Positions 32,100 to 40,526 are shown, counted from the stretch's first letter. The stretch is DNA of 64,000 nucleotides from Actinomycetospora callitridis (GCF_028737265.1 NZ_JAQZAK010000011.1:62001-126000), one strand, 5' to 3'. Notes: generated by a model from the letters alone, not told the origin. Made by a program: numbers and translations.

Positions 32100-33806
32100 T
32101 CACCCCACCGCCCGACCCGGCGGACCGCTGCGCCGGGCGCGCTGCAGGATGCCTTCGCAGGTCCGGGCGAGGACCCGGGCGGCGTCGCGGACGTCGCGTC
32201 CCGACGCGGGGTGCTCGCCCCGGCGCCGCCAGCGCCCGAGGCTCGCGTTCGCCGCCCGCACCACCTCCTCCGGGCGCGCGTCGAGCGTCAGGCCGAGCCG
32301 GATCGCCGGGCCCGGGCCGTCGCTGCCGAGCAGGCGCTCGGCGTCGGCGCGCTCGTCCTCGGCCAGCGTCACCGCGCCGGTGTGCAGGCGGTCGAGCAGG
32401 CGGATCTCGGCGAACTCGTGTGCCCCGGCGGTGATCTGCTCGATCTCGCCGCGCAGCGCCGAGGCCGATGCGATCGGGTACCGCCGGACGGCGCGCTCGA
32501 CCGCGGTCAGCGCCGACTGGGCGCGCAGGACGTCCGCGCGCCCGGCCAGGCGGGTCATCAGGGACTCCCGGAGCGGCCCGAGACCGCTGCGGGTGATCAG
32601 CTCCCTGGACAGGCCTCCTGCTGTGGTCACCGTGCCCTCGCGCAGGAGGCGTACGCACAGGCGCAGGCCGTACAGCCCGTAGCGGTCGAGGAGCGCGGCG
32701 CGCCGGGCCGGCTCGAGGCCGATCTCCGACTCCGCGCGGGCGAACCGTGAGGCGGTGAGCAGCAACCGGTCGACGTCGGCCTCGGGCGCGGTGGCCAGCA
32801 CGCCGAACGCGCGGAACTCGTCCTCGCGCAGTGTCACCGCGCTCGAGGCGAGCAGCCCGGCCACCGGGATGACGGTCTGGCACAGGCCACGGATCCGCTC
32901 GTCCTCGCGGTAGCGCGCGGCGATCGACGCGGCGCTCTCGAGCGCGTCGGGCCGGGCGTGCCCGACCTCGTCGGCCCGGGCCAGGATGCCGATCGTGTTC
33001 AGCGGGCGGCGGTCGGTGGGGTCGTCGCGGAACGCCTCGAGGAAGTGCACGTCCGACGCGTGGACGTGCCGCATCAGGTAGATCACCGCGTCGGCCTCGG
33101 CCGCGCCGTCCCCGCCGGGCGCCAGCGCCGCCTCGGTCTTGCGGGAGAGCTCGGCGCTCAGCGAGTCGAGGCCGGGGGTGTCGATCAGCGTCATCAACCG
33201 GAGCGTCGGCGACGGCCAGTCGACCAGCAGCCGGTCGACGTCGTCGGACCCCAGGCGCCCGAGGTCGATGTCGAGCAGGCCCCCGGTCGGTCCGGGGGGC
33301 AGCTGGCGGCTGCTGCCGTCGCGCAGCTGGGCCTGCACGCGGTAGGTGTGACCGTCCCGGAACCACGTGACGATCCGCGTGCACTCCCCCGCGTCCGTGG
33401 CCGCGAGCTCCTGCCCCACCATCGCGTTGAGCAGCGTCGACTTCCCGGCCTTGATCCGTCCGGCGATCGCGACCCGGAGCGGCTCGTCCAGCCGGCGGGC
33501 GGCGCGGTCGAGACCCGCCGCCGCAGGGCCGCCCTGGTAGAGGCCCGCGACGTGGCGCACCAGGCCGCGCACGCGGTCGAGCAGCTGCGGTTCGGCGGGC
33601 GGCGCGGGCGGGCCCGGCCGGGACGGGGTCGGCCGGGGTGGGATCGGTCTGGGCGGGACGCCTCGCGCCGGCGTCCCGGGACCGGGGACGGAGCGGGGCC
33701 CCCCGACGGGCGGCGGCACGTTCCGCGGCGGCGGACCGGGGCGGCCGGGAGGGCCGGGCGGGCCTGGCGGGCCGGGCGGGCCCGGCGGCCAGGGGCGCCC
33801 ACTCAC
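32100..33806 (-). CDS. Dynamin-like GTPase, IniC type
   Basis: 568 residues. The first 75 are a Pro/Gly-rich, collagen-like stretch (GPPGPPGPPGPPGRPGPPP). The GTPase has P-loop GRIKAGKS at 116-123, Thr in DAGECTRIVTWF and the DxxG motif LIDTPGLDSL. A long helical region follows. Bacterial dynamins of this class remodel membrane; mycobacterial IniA and IniC are induced by cell-wall inhibitors. Start GTG 33806 overlaps the IniA-like stop (GTGA), so the two GTPases are made together, as partner dynamins usually are. No membrane segment is obvious in this one. Confidence 0.87.
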   Translation of the reverse strand: MSGRPWPPGPPGPPGPPGPPGRPGPPPRNVPPPVGGPRSVPGPGTPARGVPPRPIPPRPTPSRPGPPAPPAEPQLLDRVRGLVRHVAGLYQGGPAAAGLDRAARRLDEPLRVAIAGRIKAGKSTLLNAMVGQELAATDAGECTRIVTWFRDGHTYRVQAQLRDGSSRQLPPGPTGGLLDIDLGRLGSDDVDRLLVDWPSPTLRLMTLIDTPGLDSLSAELSRKTEAALAPGGDGAAEADAVIYLMRHVHASDVHFLEAFRDDPTDRRPLNTIGILARADEVGHARPDALESAASIAARYREDERIRGLCQTVIPVAGLLASSAVTLREDEFRAFGVLATAPEADVDRLLLTASRFARAESEIGLEPARRAALLDRYGLYGLRLCVRLLREGTVTTAGGLSRELITRSGLGPLRESLMTRLAGRADVLRAQSALTAVERAVRRYPIASASALRGEIEQITAGAHEFAEIRLLDRLHTGAVTLAEDERADAERLLGSDGPGPAIRLGLTLDARPEEVVRAANASLGRWRRRGEHPASGRDVRDAARVLARTCEGILQRARRSGPPGRAVG

Positions 33807-35989
33807 GAGATCCTCCCGGCGGGTTCACGACGGGCCTGCCCCGGAGCGGTACGGCGGAGGTGCTCCCCCAGGTCGTCGACGCGGGCCCGCACGAGGCCGA
33901 GCGACTCGAGGTCCTTCTCGATGCGCTCGCGGGCCCCGGTGTCGGTCTTGCCCGCCTGGACGGCGGACTGCGCGGCCACGAGCGCCGCGGTGGACGAGCG
34001 CTGCAGCTCGGCGACGCGCGCGGTCCACGCGGTGCGCAGCTCCCGCTGGACGTGGCGGATCGAGTCGCGGGAGTCCTTGCCGACCTGGTTGATGAAGTCG
34101 TCGACGTACTTGCGGACCCCGGCCTTCGCGTCGGTGCGCCGCTTCTCCAGCGCCTTCTTGCGGTCCTCGCGGACGCCGAAGAAGCCCATGGCGCCACCGA
34201 CGAGGAGGCCGGCGGCCATCGGGATCCCGAGACCGGCCATGTTGGAGATCATCGTGAGCATGATGACCCCGCCGAACACCTTCTGGAGGATCGGCAGCTT
34301 GATGCTCTGACGCAAGCCCGAGGGGGCGAACTCGACGTCGAGGGCCAGCCGCGCCATCGTCTCGTGCGGGGCGTCGACCGCCCGCGCGGTGATGCGGGAC
34401 TGCTCCATGTCGAGGTGCCGCTCGACATCGACCGCCACGTCCTTGGCGCGCCGGACGAAGAGCGCGTAGTTCTCCATCGCCTCGGTCGCGAGCCGGCGGC
34501 GCAGCCAGTCGGTGAACTCCTCCCAGTTCTTCGCCGGATCCCCCTCCTCGATCGTCTCCTCCGCCTCGCGCTGCACGGCACGCGCACGGTTGCGCAGGTC
34601 GAAGTCGACGTTCGAGGTGATGTCGGCGAAGCCGTCGGTGAGCACCGACTGCCACTTCGTGCCCTTCTCGCGCAGACCCTCCGCACGCTCCTTGGCGGCG
34701 GTGAGCTGGGCGACGAGGGCCTCCTGGCGGGCCGGGTCGACGAGCGCGTCGCGCCGGGCGCGGGCCGCCGCCTCGAGCTGAGCGAGCGCGGACGTCACCT
34801 GGATCATCACCGACCGCACCGCGATGTGGGCGGCCTCCTCACGGACGCGCTGGAGGCGCGCGACGAGCTGCGGGGCGCCGGACTCCTCCTCCAGCTCCTC
34901 GTCGCGGTGGGCGCCGGCGAGCATCCGGAGCTCCGAGGAGAACCCGAAGATCTCCAGCCGCACCCCGGCCCGCTGCAGGTGCGCGCGGTTGCGCTCGAGG
35001 ATGCGGGTCCAGTGCGGGTAGAGGTCGGTCTTCGTCAGCACCATGATCACGGTCGGGCAGAGCTCCGCGACCGCGTGGAGGAAGCGCAGCTCGGCGTCGG
35101 TGAGCTCGCGGGAGGCGTCGCTGACGAACAGGCACGCGTGCGACCGGGGCAGGTCGGCGACGGCGCTCTGGTTCGGCCCCCCGAGGCCGCCGACGCCCGG
35201 GGTGTCCACCAGGACCAGGCCGTCGGCGAGGAACGGGCGGTCGATCCCGACGGTCACCGACGTCAGCCGGCGCGTGTTGCCGGGGTTGCCCGACTCGGAG
35301 GCGTACGTCGCCACCTCGGCCGGCGGGATGCTCTCGGTCCAGCCGGTGCCGCCCGATCCGGGCAGCGCCTCGAAGGTCGCGCTCGCCGTGGGGGCCGCGG
35401 CGTGCCTCACCTCGGTCGGCACCGCCGTGGCGATATCGTCGTCCACCGGGCAGATCGGGAGGCCCACCAGTGCGTTCACCAGGGAGCTCTTGCCCTGCTT
35501 GAACTCGCCGACGACGGGGATGCGCACCGAGTTGTCGCTCAGCAGCTTCCGGGCCGTCCGCAGACGCGCGACGAGGTCCTCGCGCTCGTAGGCGGTCGCC
35601 GCCTTGATCGCCATGTCCACGGTGTCCGTGGCGTGCTTCGCGGCGGCGCTCGGCGCCTGCTTCGCGGGGGCCGCCGGCTTCGCGGGAGCGACGATCTTCG
35701 GCGGGGCGGGCGTGGCGGCGGGCGCGGGCTTCGCCGCGGGCTTCGGGGCGGGCTCGGCAGGCGTGGCCGCGGGCTTCGCTGCCGGCGTCGCGGCGGGCGT
35801 GGCGGCCTTGGGTGTGGCCGGCCGTGCGGTCGGCGGTGGGGTGGCCTCCTTGCGTCGGCGGGCCTCCTCGCGGGCCTCCCGGGCGGCCGCGGCGCGCTCG
35901 AGCGCCTCCGCCCGCGCCTTGTCGGCCTTCTCCTGCATCGCGCGCGCGGCGTCGGCCGGGTCGGCCCCCGTCCGGTCGTCGGCGCTCAT
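33803..35989 (-). CDS. Dynamin-like GTPase, IniA type
   Basis: 728 residues. Residues 15-48 form a charged coiled coil, 50-118 an Ala/Pro/Lys-rich linker. The GTPase domain has P-loop GEFKQGKSS at 161-169, DDDIATAVPTEV with the switch I Thr, LVDTPGVGGLGG (DxxG) and TKTD (G4). A hydrophobic hairpin, VIMLTMISNMAGLGIPMAAGLLVGGAMGFFGV, in the C-terminal part is probably the membrane-binding paddle. Mycobacterial IniA mediates membrane fission and tolerance to isoniazid. ATG 35989 overlaps the stop of the 77-residue gene, and the IniC-like gene overlaps its own end. Confidence 0.9.
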   Translation of the reverse strand: MSADDRTGADPADAARAMQEKADKARAEALERAAAAREAREEARRRKEATPPPTARPATPKAATPAATPAAKPAATPAEPAPKPAAKPAPAATPAPPKIVAPAKPAAPAKQAPSAAAKHATDTVDMAIKAATAYEREDLVARLRTARKLLSDNSVRIPVVGEFKQGKSSLVNALVGLPICPVDDDIATAVPTEVRHAAAPTASATFEALPGSGGTGWTESIPPAEVATYASESGNPGNTRRLTSVTVGIDRPFLADGLVLVDTPGVGGLGGPNQSAVADLPRSHACLFVSDASRELTDAELRFLHAVAELCPTVIMVLTKTDLYPHWTRILERNRAHLQRAGVRLEIFGFSSELRMLAGAHRDEELEEESGAPQLVARLQRVREEAAHIAVRSVMIQVTSALAQLEAAARARRDALVDPARQEALVAQLTAAKERAEGLREKGTKWQSVLTDGFADITSNVDFDLRNRARAVQREAEETIEEGDPAKNWEEFTDWLRRRLATEAMENYALFVRRAKDVAVDVERHLDMEQSRITARAVDAPHETMARLALDVEFAPSGLRQSIKLPILQKVFGGVIMLTMISNMAGLGIPMAAGLLVGGAMGFFGVREDRKKALEKRRTDAKAGVRKYVDDFINQVGKDSRDSIRHVQRELRTAWTARVAELQRSSTAALVAAQSAVQAGKTDTGARERIEKDLESLGLVRARVDDLGEHLRRTAPGQARREPAGRIS

Positions 35990-36219
35990 CGCACGATCCC
36001 GTCGGGAGTGCCGGAATCCGCCGGCGGGGAGTCGGGGAGCCCGGCGCGGAAGATCGACGGCGCCGCGTCGAGGTCGTCGGTCGCGGCCGTCGGCGCAGCG
36101 GCGTCCGACGTCGGGCCGGCCCAGGCATCGCGCAGGCCGAGATCGTCCGAGTCGTCGCGGAAGATCGATCGACGACGACGACGCGCGGGGTGGGCGTCGT
36201 CGGCTCCGGGGTGGGTCAC
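35986..36219 (-). CDS. Small protein with two SIFR motifs before the dynamins
   Basis: 77 residues, not recognised. It has an Arg stretch followed by SIFRDD near the start (RRRRRSIFRDDSDDLG) and a second SIFR copy (AAPSIFRAGLP). The rest is acidic/Ala-Pro and likely disordered. GTG 36219 follows GAGGAGG by about 6 nt. Its stop overlaps the IniA-like start (ATGA), so it is coupled to the dynamins and may be an adaptor peptide. Confidence 0.65.
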   Translation of the reverse strand: MTHPGADDAHPARRRRRSIFRDDSDDLGLRDAWAGPTSDAAAPTAATDDLDAAPSIFRAGLPDSPPADSGTPDGIVR

Positions 36220-36294
36220 CCGTTCCTCCTCGTGAACGGCCGAGCTCGACCCCGCCGGGATCGGCGGTGTCGGGTGGATCAGCGAGGGACGTGC

Positions 36295-36330
36295 CGTGGC
36301 CCCGGCCGGGTCACCCCGGCCGGGGCCACG
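36295..36330 (-). terminator. Perfect 16-bp hairpin after the repeat-protein gene
   Basis: CGTGGCCCCGGCCGGG and its exact complement flank a TCAC loop. It starts 14 bp after the repeat-gene stop on the minus strand and lies 76 bp before the small SIFR gene. No T-run follows, so it may be a partial terminator, an mRNA-stability hairpin or an attenuator that lowers dynamin expression relative to the repeat protein. Confidence 0.7.
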
Positions 36331-36343
36331 CACATCAGGACCG

Positions 36344-37834
36344 TCAGCTCACGCCGGCGAGGTCGGAGTCGCTGCCGGAGGAGTCGCCGCTCCCGCCGTC
36401 GTCGCCACCGCCGTCGTCCGACGAGGACTCGACCTGGGACACCGGCTCCGGCTCGGGCTCGGGCTCGGGCTCCGGGGTGGTGGCGACGGGTGTCGTCTCG
36501 ACCTCGTCGCCGCCCGACGTGTCGCCGCCCGAACCACCCGACGACGTGCCGTCGTCACCGCCGCCTGCCGACGGGGCGTTCCCGCCGGTGAAGACGGGGC
36601 CCTCCGGCTCCGGCTCCGGCTCGGGTTCCGGGGTCGGCACCGGCGTCTCGTCCACCGGCGTCTCGTCCACCGGCGTCTCTGTCGGCGTCGGCTCCGTCGG
36701 CAGCGGCTCCTCCGTCCCTCCCACCGTCTCCGGCTCGGTCTCCGGCTCCGGCTCCGGGATCGGCAGCGGCTCCTCCGTCTCGCCCACCGTCTCCGGCTCG
36801 GTCTCCGACTCCGGCTCCGGCTCCGGGATCGGCAGCGGCTCCTCCGTCTCGCCCACCGGCTCCGTCTCCGGCTGCGGCTCCGTGTCCGGCTCCGGGGTCG
36901 GCGTCGGCTCCGGCGGCTCCTCGCCCCGGGCGTCCTCGGGCATGTACGGGCCGTTCGGGTCGGAGTCGGTGCCCTCGGGGTTGTTGACCGGGTCCCAGCC
37001 GCTCGGGTTGTGCTCCGGGTTGTAGCCGTGGGGGTAGTAGACCGGGTGCCAGCAGTAGGGCTGGGCGACCGGGTTCCAGCAGTACGGCTGTGCGGTCGGG
37101 TGGAAGCAGTAGGGCTGGACCTCGGGGTTCCAGCCGTAGGGGTTGTAGTCCGGGTGCCAGCAGTGCGGGTTGTAGTCCGGGTGGAACCCGTCCGGGTTGC
37201 GGTCGGGGTCCCAGCAGTGCGGCTGGTGATGCGAGTTGTAGCCGCAGGGGTTGTAGTCCGGGTGCCAGCAGTGCGGGTTCTCGTCCGGGTGGTAGCCCTC
37301 GGGGTTGTGCTCCGGGTGGTAGCAGTGCGGCTGGTGCTCGGGGTGGTACCCGCACGGGTTGTGCTCGGGGTGCCAGCAGTGCGGGTTGTGCGAGGGGTGC
37401 CACTGCCACTGGTCGCCGCCGTCCCAGCCCTCGCTGGGGTGCCAGTCGTCGGGGAGGTCGTAGACCTCGCGCCACCGGATCAGGATCGCGCACGCGGGCG
37501 GGCAGCCCTGGCCGTGGTCCCAGCACCAGTAGTCCTCGACCACGTCGATCTCGGCGGCCGGCTCCTCGGGCGTCTCCGGCTCCTCGGGCTCCTCCGGGGG
37601 CTCCTCGCCGTCGACCGGCGACTCGGGGGTCTCGGGGGTCTCGGGGGTCTCGGGGGTCTCGGGGCCCTCGGGGACGTCGGGCGTTGTCCCGTCGGTGACG
37701 TCGTCGGGGGTTCCCGGGGGGAACGGCCCCGGGTTCGTCGTCGCCGGATCGGGGACGGGGGTCTCGGTGGGGACACCCGCCGCCACGGGGCCGGGGGTCA
37801 CGCCGGCTGCGGCCGGGCTCACGGGAGTGGTCAT
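36344..37834 (-). CDS. Nonapeptide (aromatic-His-Pro) tandem-repeat protein
   Basis: 496 residues; I do not recognise the family. N-terminus 1-95 is Pro/Thr/Glu-rich with PETPETPETPETPESP. Residues 100-130 form a small Cys/Trp segment (DYWCWDHGQGCPPACAILIRW). Residues 145-288 are 16 uninterrupted 9-residue repeats with consensus [WYF]-[HND]-P-x-x-[NQ]-P-x-[CG]. They hold 23 His and 10 Cys, and position 9 alternates Cys/Gly through the first ten units. The rest is Glu/Pro-rich (EPEPEPEPE) and ends Gly/Ser/Asp-rich. No signal peptide, membrane helix or sorting signal is visible. It occupies the place of iniB before dynamin genes. The many His/Cys could bind metal; inference. ATG 37834 gives MTTPVSPAAAG. 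Confidence 0.8.
   Translation of the reverse strand: MTTPVSPAAAGVTPGPVAAGVPTETPVPDPATTNPGPFPPGTPDDVTDGTTPDVPEGPETPETPETPETPESPVDGEEPPEEPEEPETPEEPAAEIDVVEDYWCWDHGQGCPPACAILIRWREVYDLPDDWHPSEGWDGGDQWQWHPSHNPHCWHPEHNPCGYHPEHQPHCYHPEHNPEGYHPDENPHCWHPDYNPCGYNSHHQPHCWDPDRNPDGFHPDYNPHCWHPDYNPYGWNPEVQPYCFHPTAQPYCWNPVAQPYCWHPVYYPHGYNPEHNPSGWDPVNNPEGTDSDPNGPYMPEDARGEEPPEPTPTPEPDTEPQPETEPVGETEEPLPIPEPEPESETEPETVGETEEPLPIPEPEPETEPETVGGTEEPLPTEPTPTETPVDETPVDETPVPTPEPEPEPEPEGPVFTGGNAPSAGGGDDGTSSGGSGGDTSGGDEVETTPVATTPEPEPEPEPEPVSQVESSSDDGGGDDGGSGDSSGSDSDLAGVS
36971..37402 (-). repeat. 432-bp coding tandem repeat, 16 x 27 bp
   Basis: Sixteen 27-bp units in frame encode the nonapeptides (residues 145-288). 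Typical units are WHPEHNPCG, YHPEHQPHC and WHPDYNPYG. Pro at position 7 is in all 16 units, Pro at position 3 in 15, an aromatic at position 1 in all 16. Units differ at several bases, so the array is old and held by selection rather than freshly duplicated. Confidence 0.9.
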
Positions 37835-37924
37835 GTCGGTTCCCTTCGGCTCGGGTGCGGACCGGGGGTCCGACCGAGGTGCTCGTCGGTGATGGGAACC
37901 AGATTGCGGGCCTGCGGGCCCCGG

Positions 37925-38078
37925 GTCATGAGCACGTGGGTACTCGACTGCGGTACTCGGGAACGGGCCCGGTTACTCACCCGTCGGGGACCCACCATGC
38001 AGGAGGTGGGGTTCTCCCCCACGTCGGCGGGGGTGTGCCCGCCACGACGGTGCCCGATTACTCGGGTGGCGTTGCTCA
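37925..38078 (-). promoter_or_regulatory. Regulatory region of the repeat-protein gene
   Basis: Contains (on the + strand) GTCATGAGCA (37925-37934), 6 nt, TACTC (37941-37945); further TACTC at 37954 and 37974; CCCGTCGGG (37980-37988); TTACTCGGG (near 38058); and GGCGTTGCTCA (38068-38078). The first pair with its 6-nt gap, the CCCGTCGGG block and the last block recur before the hsp70-like gene. The repeated GAGTA elements (minus strand) suggest a regulator binding several sites. The region spans the 261-bp gap behind the UPF0104 gene. Confidence 0.6.
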
Positions 38079-38095
38079 GACGGCCGCGCGGGACG

Positions 38096-39244
38096 TCAGC
38101 GCAGGCGACGGGAGCCGTGCGGGGAGATCGCGTCCGCGTCCTCGGACGGCGCGTCCGGCACCGCAGGTGTCTCGGGCGGGGCGTCGTCGACCGTGTCGGC
38201 CGTGGCCGTCGGGGTCTCCTTGGCGTGGATCACGAACCAGGCGACCCAGCCGGCGGCGGCCACGCCCACGAAGCTCACCAGGCGGTAGAGCAGCACGGCG
38301 GCGAGCGCGGGGTGCGACGGCACACCGCCCGCGACGAGCGCGGCCAGCAGGGCCCCGTCGACGAGCCCGAGACCGCCGGGCAGGAACGCGGCGCTCGAGG
38401 CAGCGGTGGCCGCGGCGTAGGCCAGCAGCACGAGCGCGAGGGTCATGCCCTCGGCCCCGACGGCCGCGCAGCACGCGGCGAGGCACGCGATGTCGAGGAT
38501 CCAGTTGGCCAGGGCGGCGGTGCTGACGACGGCCCGCCCGCTGCCGCGGAGGTCGATGAGCTGCAGGCCCGCGATCTGCTCGGCGAGCTCGCCCACGCCG
38601 GTCTCCCGCGGGCGGTGACGCACACGGTTGACGAGGCGCAGCCCCCAGGTCCCCGCGGGGACGAGCAGGCCCGGGCGGCGGGCGATGACCACGACGCCCG
38701 CGCCGAGCGCCGCGACACCCACGATCTGCGCGATCAGCCACGGGAGCGAGGTGGCCCGTCCGCCGACGACCAGCGCGGAACCGAGGGCGATGGCGGCGAG
38801 CGCCAGGCTGGCCGCGACGCCGCCGGCGACCATCGTCCACGTGGTGGCGGGCGCGCTGGCGCCCCAGGCGCGGCGGCGCTTGTAGGTGTAGGCCGTGGAG
38901 AGCGCGGCGCCGCCCGGCACGGTGAGGTGCAGGGCGTTCGCGGCGAGGGTGGCGAGCGTGACCTCGCCGAGCGAGACCCGCACCGAGGCGGCCACGAGCA
39001 GGCGGTGGTGGAGCACGGAGAACGCGACGAGCGCGCCGGCCTCGGCAGCGACCGCGAGGACGACCCACCACGGGTCGGCGCCGATGAGCGCGGCGCCTGC
39101 GGCCTCGACCGTCGGCATCACGATGACGACGCCGGTGATCACGACGGCGGCCACGAGGACACCCGTGCCGATGCGCAGGGCCCGGCGGGTGGCCGGGGTG
39201 GCGCGTGTCGTGCTCGTCGACCCGGTGGTCACGATCGCGCTCAT
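38096..39244 (-). CDS. UPF0104/YbhN-like (lysylphosphatidylglycerol synthase TM) protein
   Basis: 382 residues with about eight membrane segments. The family pattern is visible: LATLAANALHLTVPGGAALSTAYTYKRRRAWGASAPATTWTMVAGGVAA and AAFLPGGLGLVDGALLAALVAGGV. These are flippase-like proteins related to the membrane part of MprF; substrate unknown. The C-terminal 45 residues are a polar tail. ATG 39244 abuts GGGAGG directly; GTG 39232 is possible. It lies upstream of the repeat gene on the same strand. Confidence 0.86.
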   Translation of the reverse strand: MSAIVTTGSTSTTRATPATRRALRIGTGVLVAAVVITGVVIVMPTVEAAGAALIGADPWWVVLAVAAEAGALVAFSVLHHRLLVAASVRVSLGEVTLATLAANALHLTVPGGAALSTAYTYKRRRAWGASAPATTWTMVAGGVAASLALAAIALGSALVVGGRATSLPWLIAQIVGVAALGAGVVVIARRPGLLVPAGTWGLRLVNRVRHRPRETGVGELAEQIAGLQLIDLRGSGRAVVSTAALANWILDIACLAACCAAVGAEGMTLALVLLAYAAATAASSAAFLPGGLGLVDGALLAALVAGGVPSHPALAAVLLYRLVSFVGVAAAGWVAWFVIHAKETPTATADTVDDAPPETPAVPDAPSEDADAISPHGSRRLR

Positions 39245-39464
39245 CCTCCCAGTGTCCTCCTGCCGTCCGATCACTCCTGGGTGACCGTGACGACGCCGCG
39301 GCACGCCGGGTGCGACGTGGCGAACACCCCGTCGGTCACCCGGCATCGCCGAGCGGTCCGCCCGGGGGTGCGCCCGTGGTGCGGCGGGATCATGCTGCCG
39401 GACGGGGTCGGTGCACCGACGCGGACCCCGTCCCGCTGGTCGAAGATCGAGGAGAGACCCGAGG

Positions 39465-40526
39465 ATGACCCGCCGCGTGGACAGCGACCTGCTCCTGGTC
39501 GGGAGCCTGCCCGTCGACTCGACCGACGACGGGTTCCGGTGGGGTGCCGAGCTGTTCGCCGGCCTGGTCGCCGCCCTGCCGGACGGCGAGTCCGGCGCCC
39601 GCGGCGCCTGGGTCGGCTACGACCGCACGACCCTGCTCGAGCCGCACCCCGACATCGCCGTGCTCGCCCCGTCGCCGTCCCCGACGGGCCGGGCCCGGCA
39701 CGCCTACGACACCGCCCGGTTGACGGTCCGGGAGGGGGTCGACACGCTGCGCTTCGACGCCTGGCCGCGGGTGGCCGAGACCCTCGCGTCCTACGAGCGG
39801 TTCGTCGCGCTGCGCGCCGAAGGGGTGATCCCGCCCGGGCTGCGCTTCCAGGTGGGGCTGCCGTTCCCGTCGAGCGTGTTCACCGGCGCCTTCAAGGACG
39901 ACTACGCCGACAACTGGGCGATCGTCGGGCCGGCGCTCGAGGACCTGTGGGAGCGGTCGGTGGGCGATCTGCTCGCCGTGATCCCGGCCGCGGACCTCGC
40001 CCTGCAGTGGGACCTCGCCTACGAGGTGATCGACATCGAGGGCGTGGTCGGCTGGACCGACGGGGACGCCTGGGAGCGTTTCGCCGGGCCGTGGTCGCGC
40101 CTCGCCCGCCGCGTCCCGGTGGACGTCCTCATGGGCCTTCACCTCTGCTACGGCACGTTCCCCGAGTGGCCGATGTACGAGGCGCGCGACATGGAGCTGA
40201 TCGTGCGGATGGCCAACCACGCGGTGGCGGACGCCGGACGTCCCGTGGACTGGATCCACCTCGCCGGCCCGCGCTACCTGCGCAGCGAGGAGGACGCGTT
40301 CTTCGCCCCGCTCGCCGACCTCGACGCCCCCGACTCCCGGATCTTCCTCGGCATCGTCCTGCCGCTCGACGGCGAGGACGGGCTACGCCGCCGGCACGCC
40401 ACGGCGTCCCGTCACCTGGCCGACTTCGGCGTCGCCATGTACTGCGGGATGGGCCGTCAGCGGGGCGAGGACCCGATCGCGACGATGCGTGACCACGCCG
40501 CGACGGTGGCCGCCGTGCGGGGCTGA
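39465..40526 (+). CDS. MetE/UROD-like TIM-barrel protein
   Basis: 353 residues resembling the catalytic half of cobalamin-independent methionine synthase, but lacking the full enzyme. LLVGSLPVDSTDDGFRWGAELFAGLVAALPDGESGARGAWVGYDR matches the start of 'methionine synthase-like' proteins (GS.P...PDGE.G.R..W). HLCYGTFPEWPMYEARDM and the final MGRQRGEDPIATMRDHA also fit. Zinc ligands cannot be assigned safely. It starts a run with HMG-CoA lyase and aldehyde dehydrogenase, so may act on a catabolic intermediate rather than make methionine. Confidence 0.72.
   Translation: MTRRVDSDLLLVGSLPVDSTDDGFRWGAELFAGLVAALPDGESGARGAWVGYDRTTLLEPHPDIAVLAPSPSPTGRARHAYDTARLTVREGVDTLRFDAWPRVAETLASYERFVALRAEGVIPPGLRFQVGLPFPSSVFTGAFKDDYADNWAIVGPALEDLWERSVGDLLAVIPAADLALQWDLAYEVIDIEGVVGWTDGDAWERFAGPWSRLARRVPVDVLMGLHLCYGTFPEWPMYEARDMELIVRMANHAVADAGRPVDWIHLAGPRYLRSEEDAFFAPLADLDAPDSRIFLGIVLPLDGEDGLRRRHATASRHLADFGVAMYCGMGRQRGEDPIATMRDHAATVAAVRG

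Noticed and set aside
36971..37402. CRISPR-like array of short spaced repeats
   Set aside because: The repeats are 27-bp contiguous, in frame, with no spacers and with codon-level variation; they encode nonapeptides.
36296..40492. A 1398-codon plus-strand frame opposite the repeat protein
   Set aside because: It is an antisense reading of the repeat gene and the UPF0104 gene, with no recognisable domain.
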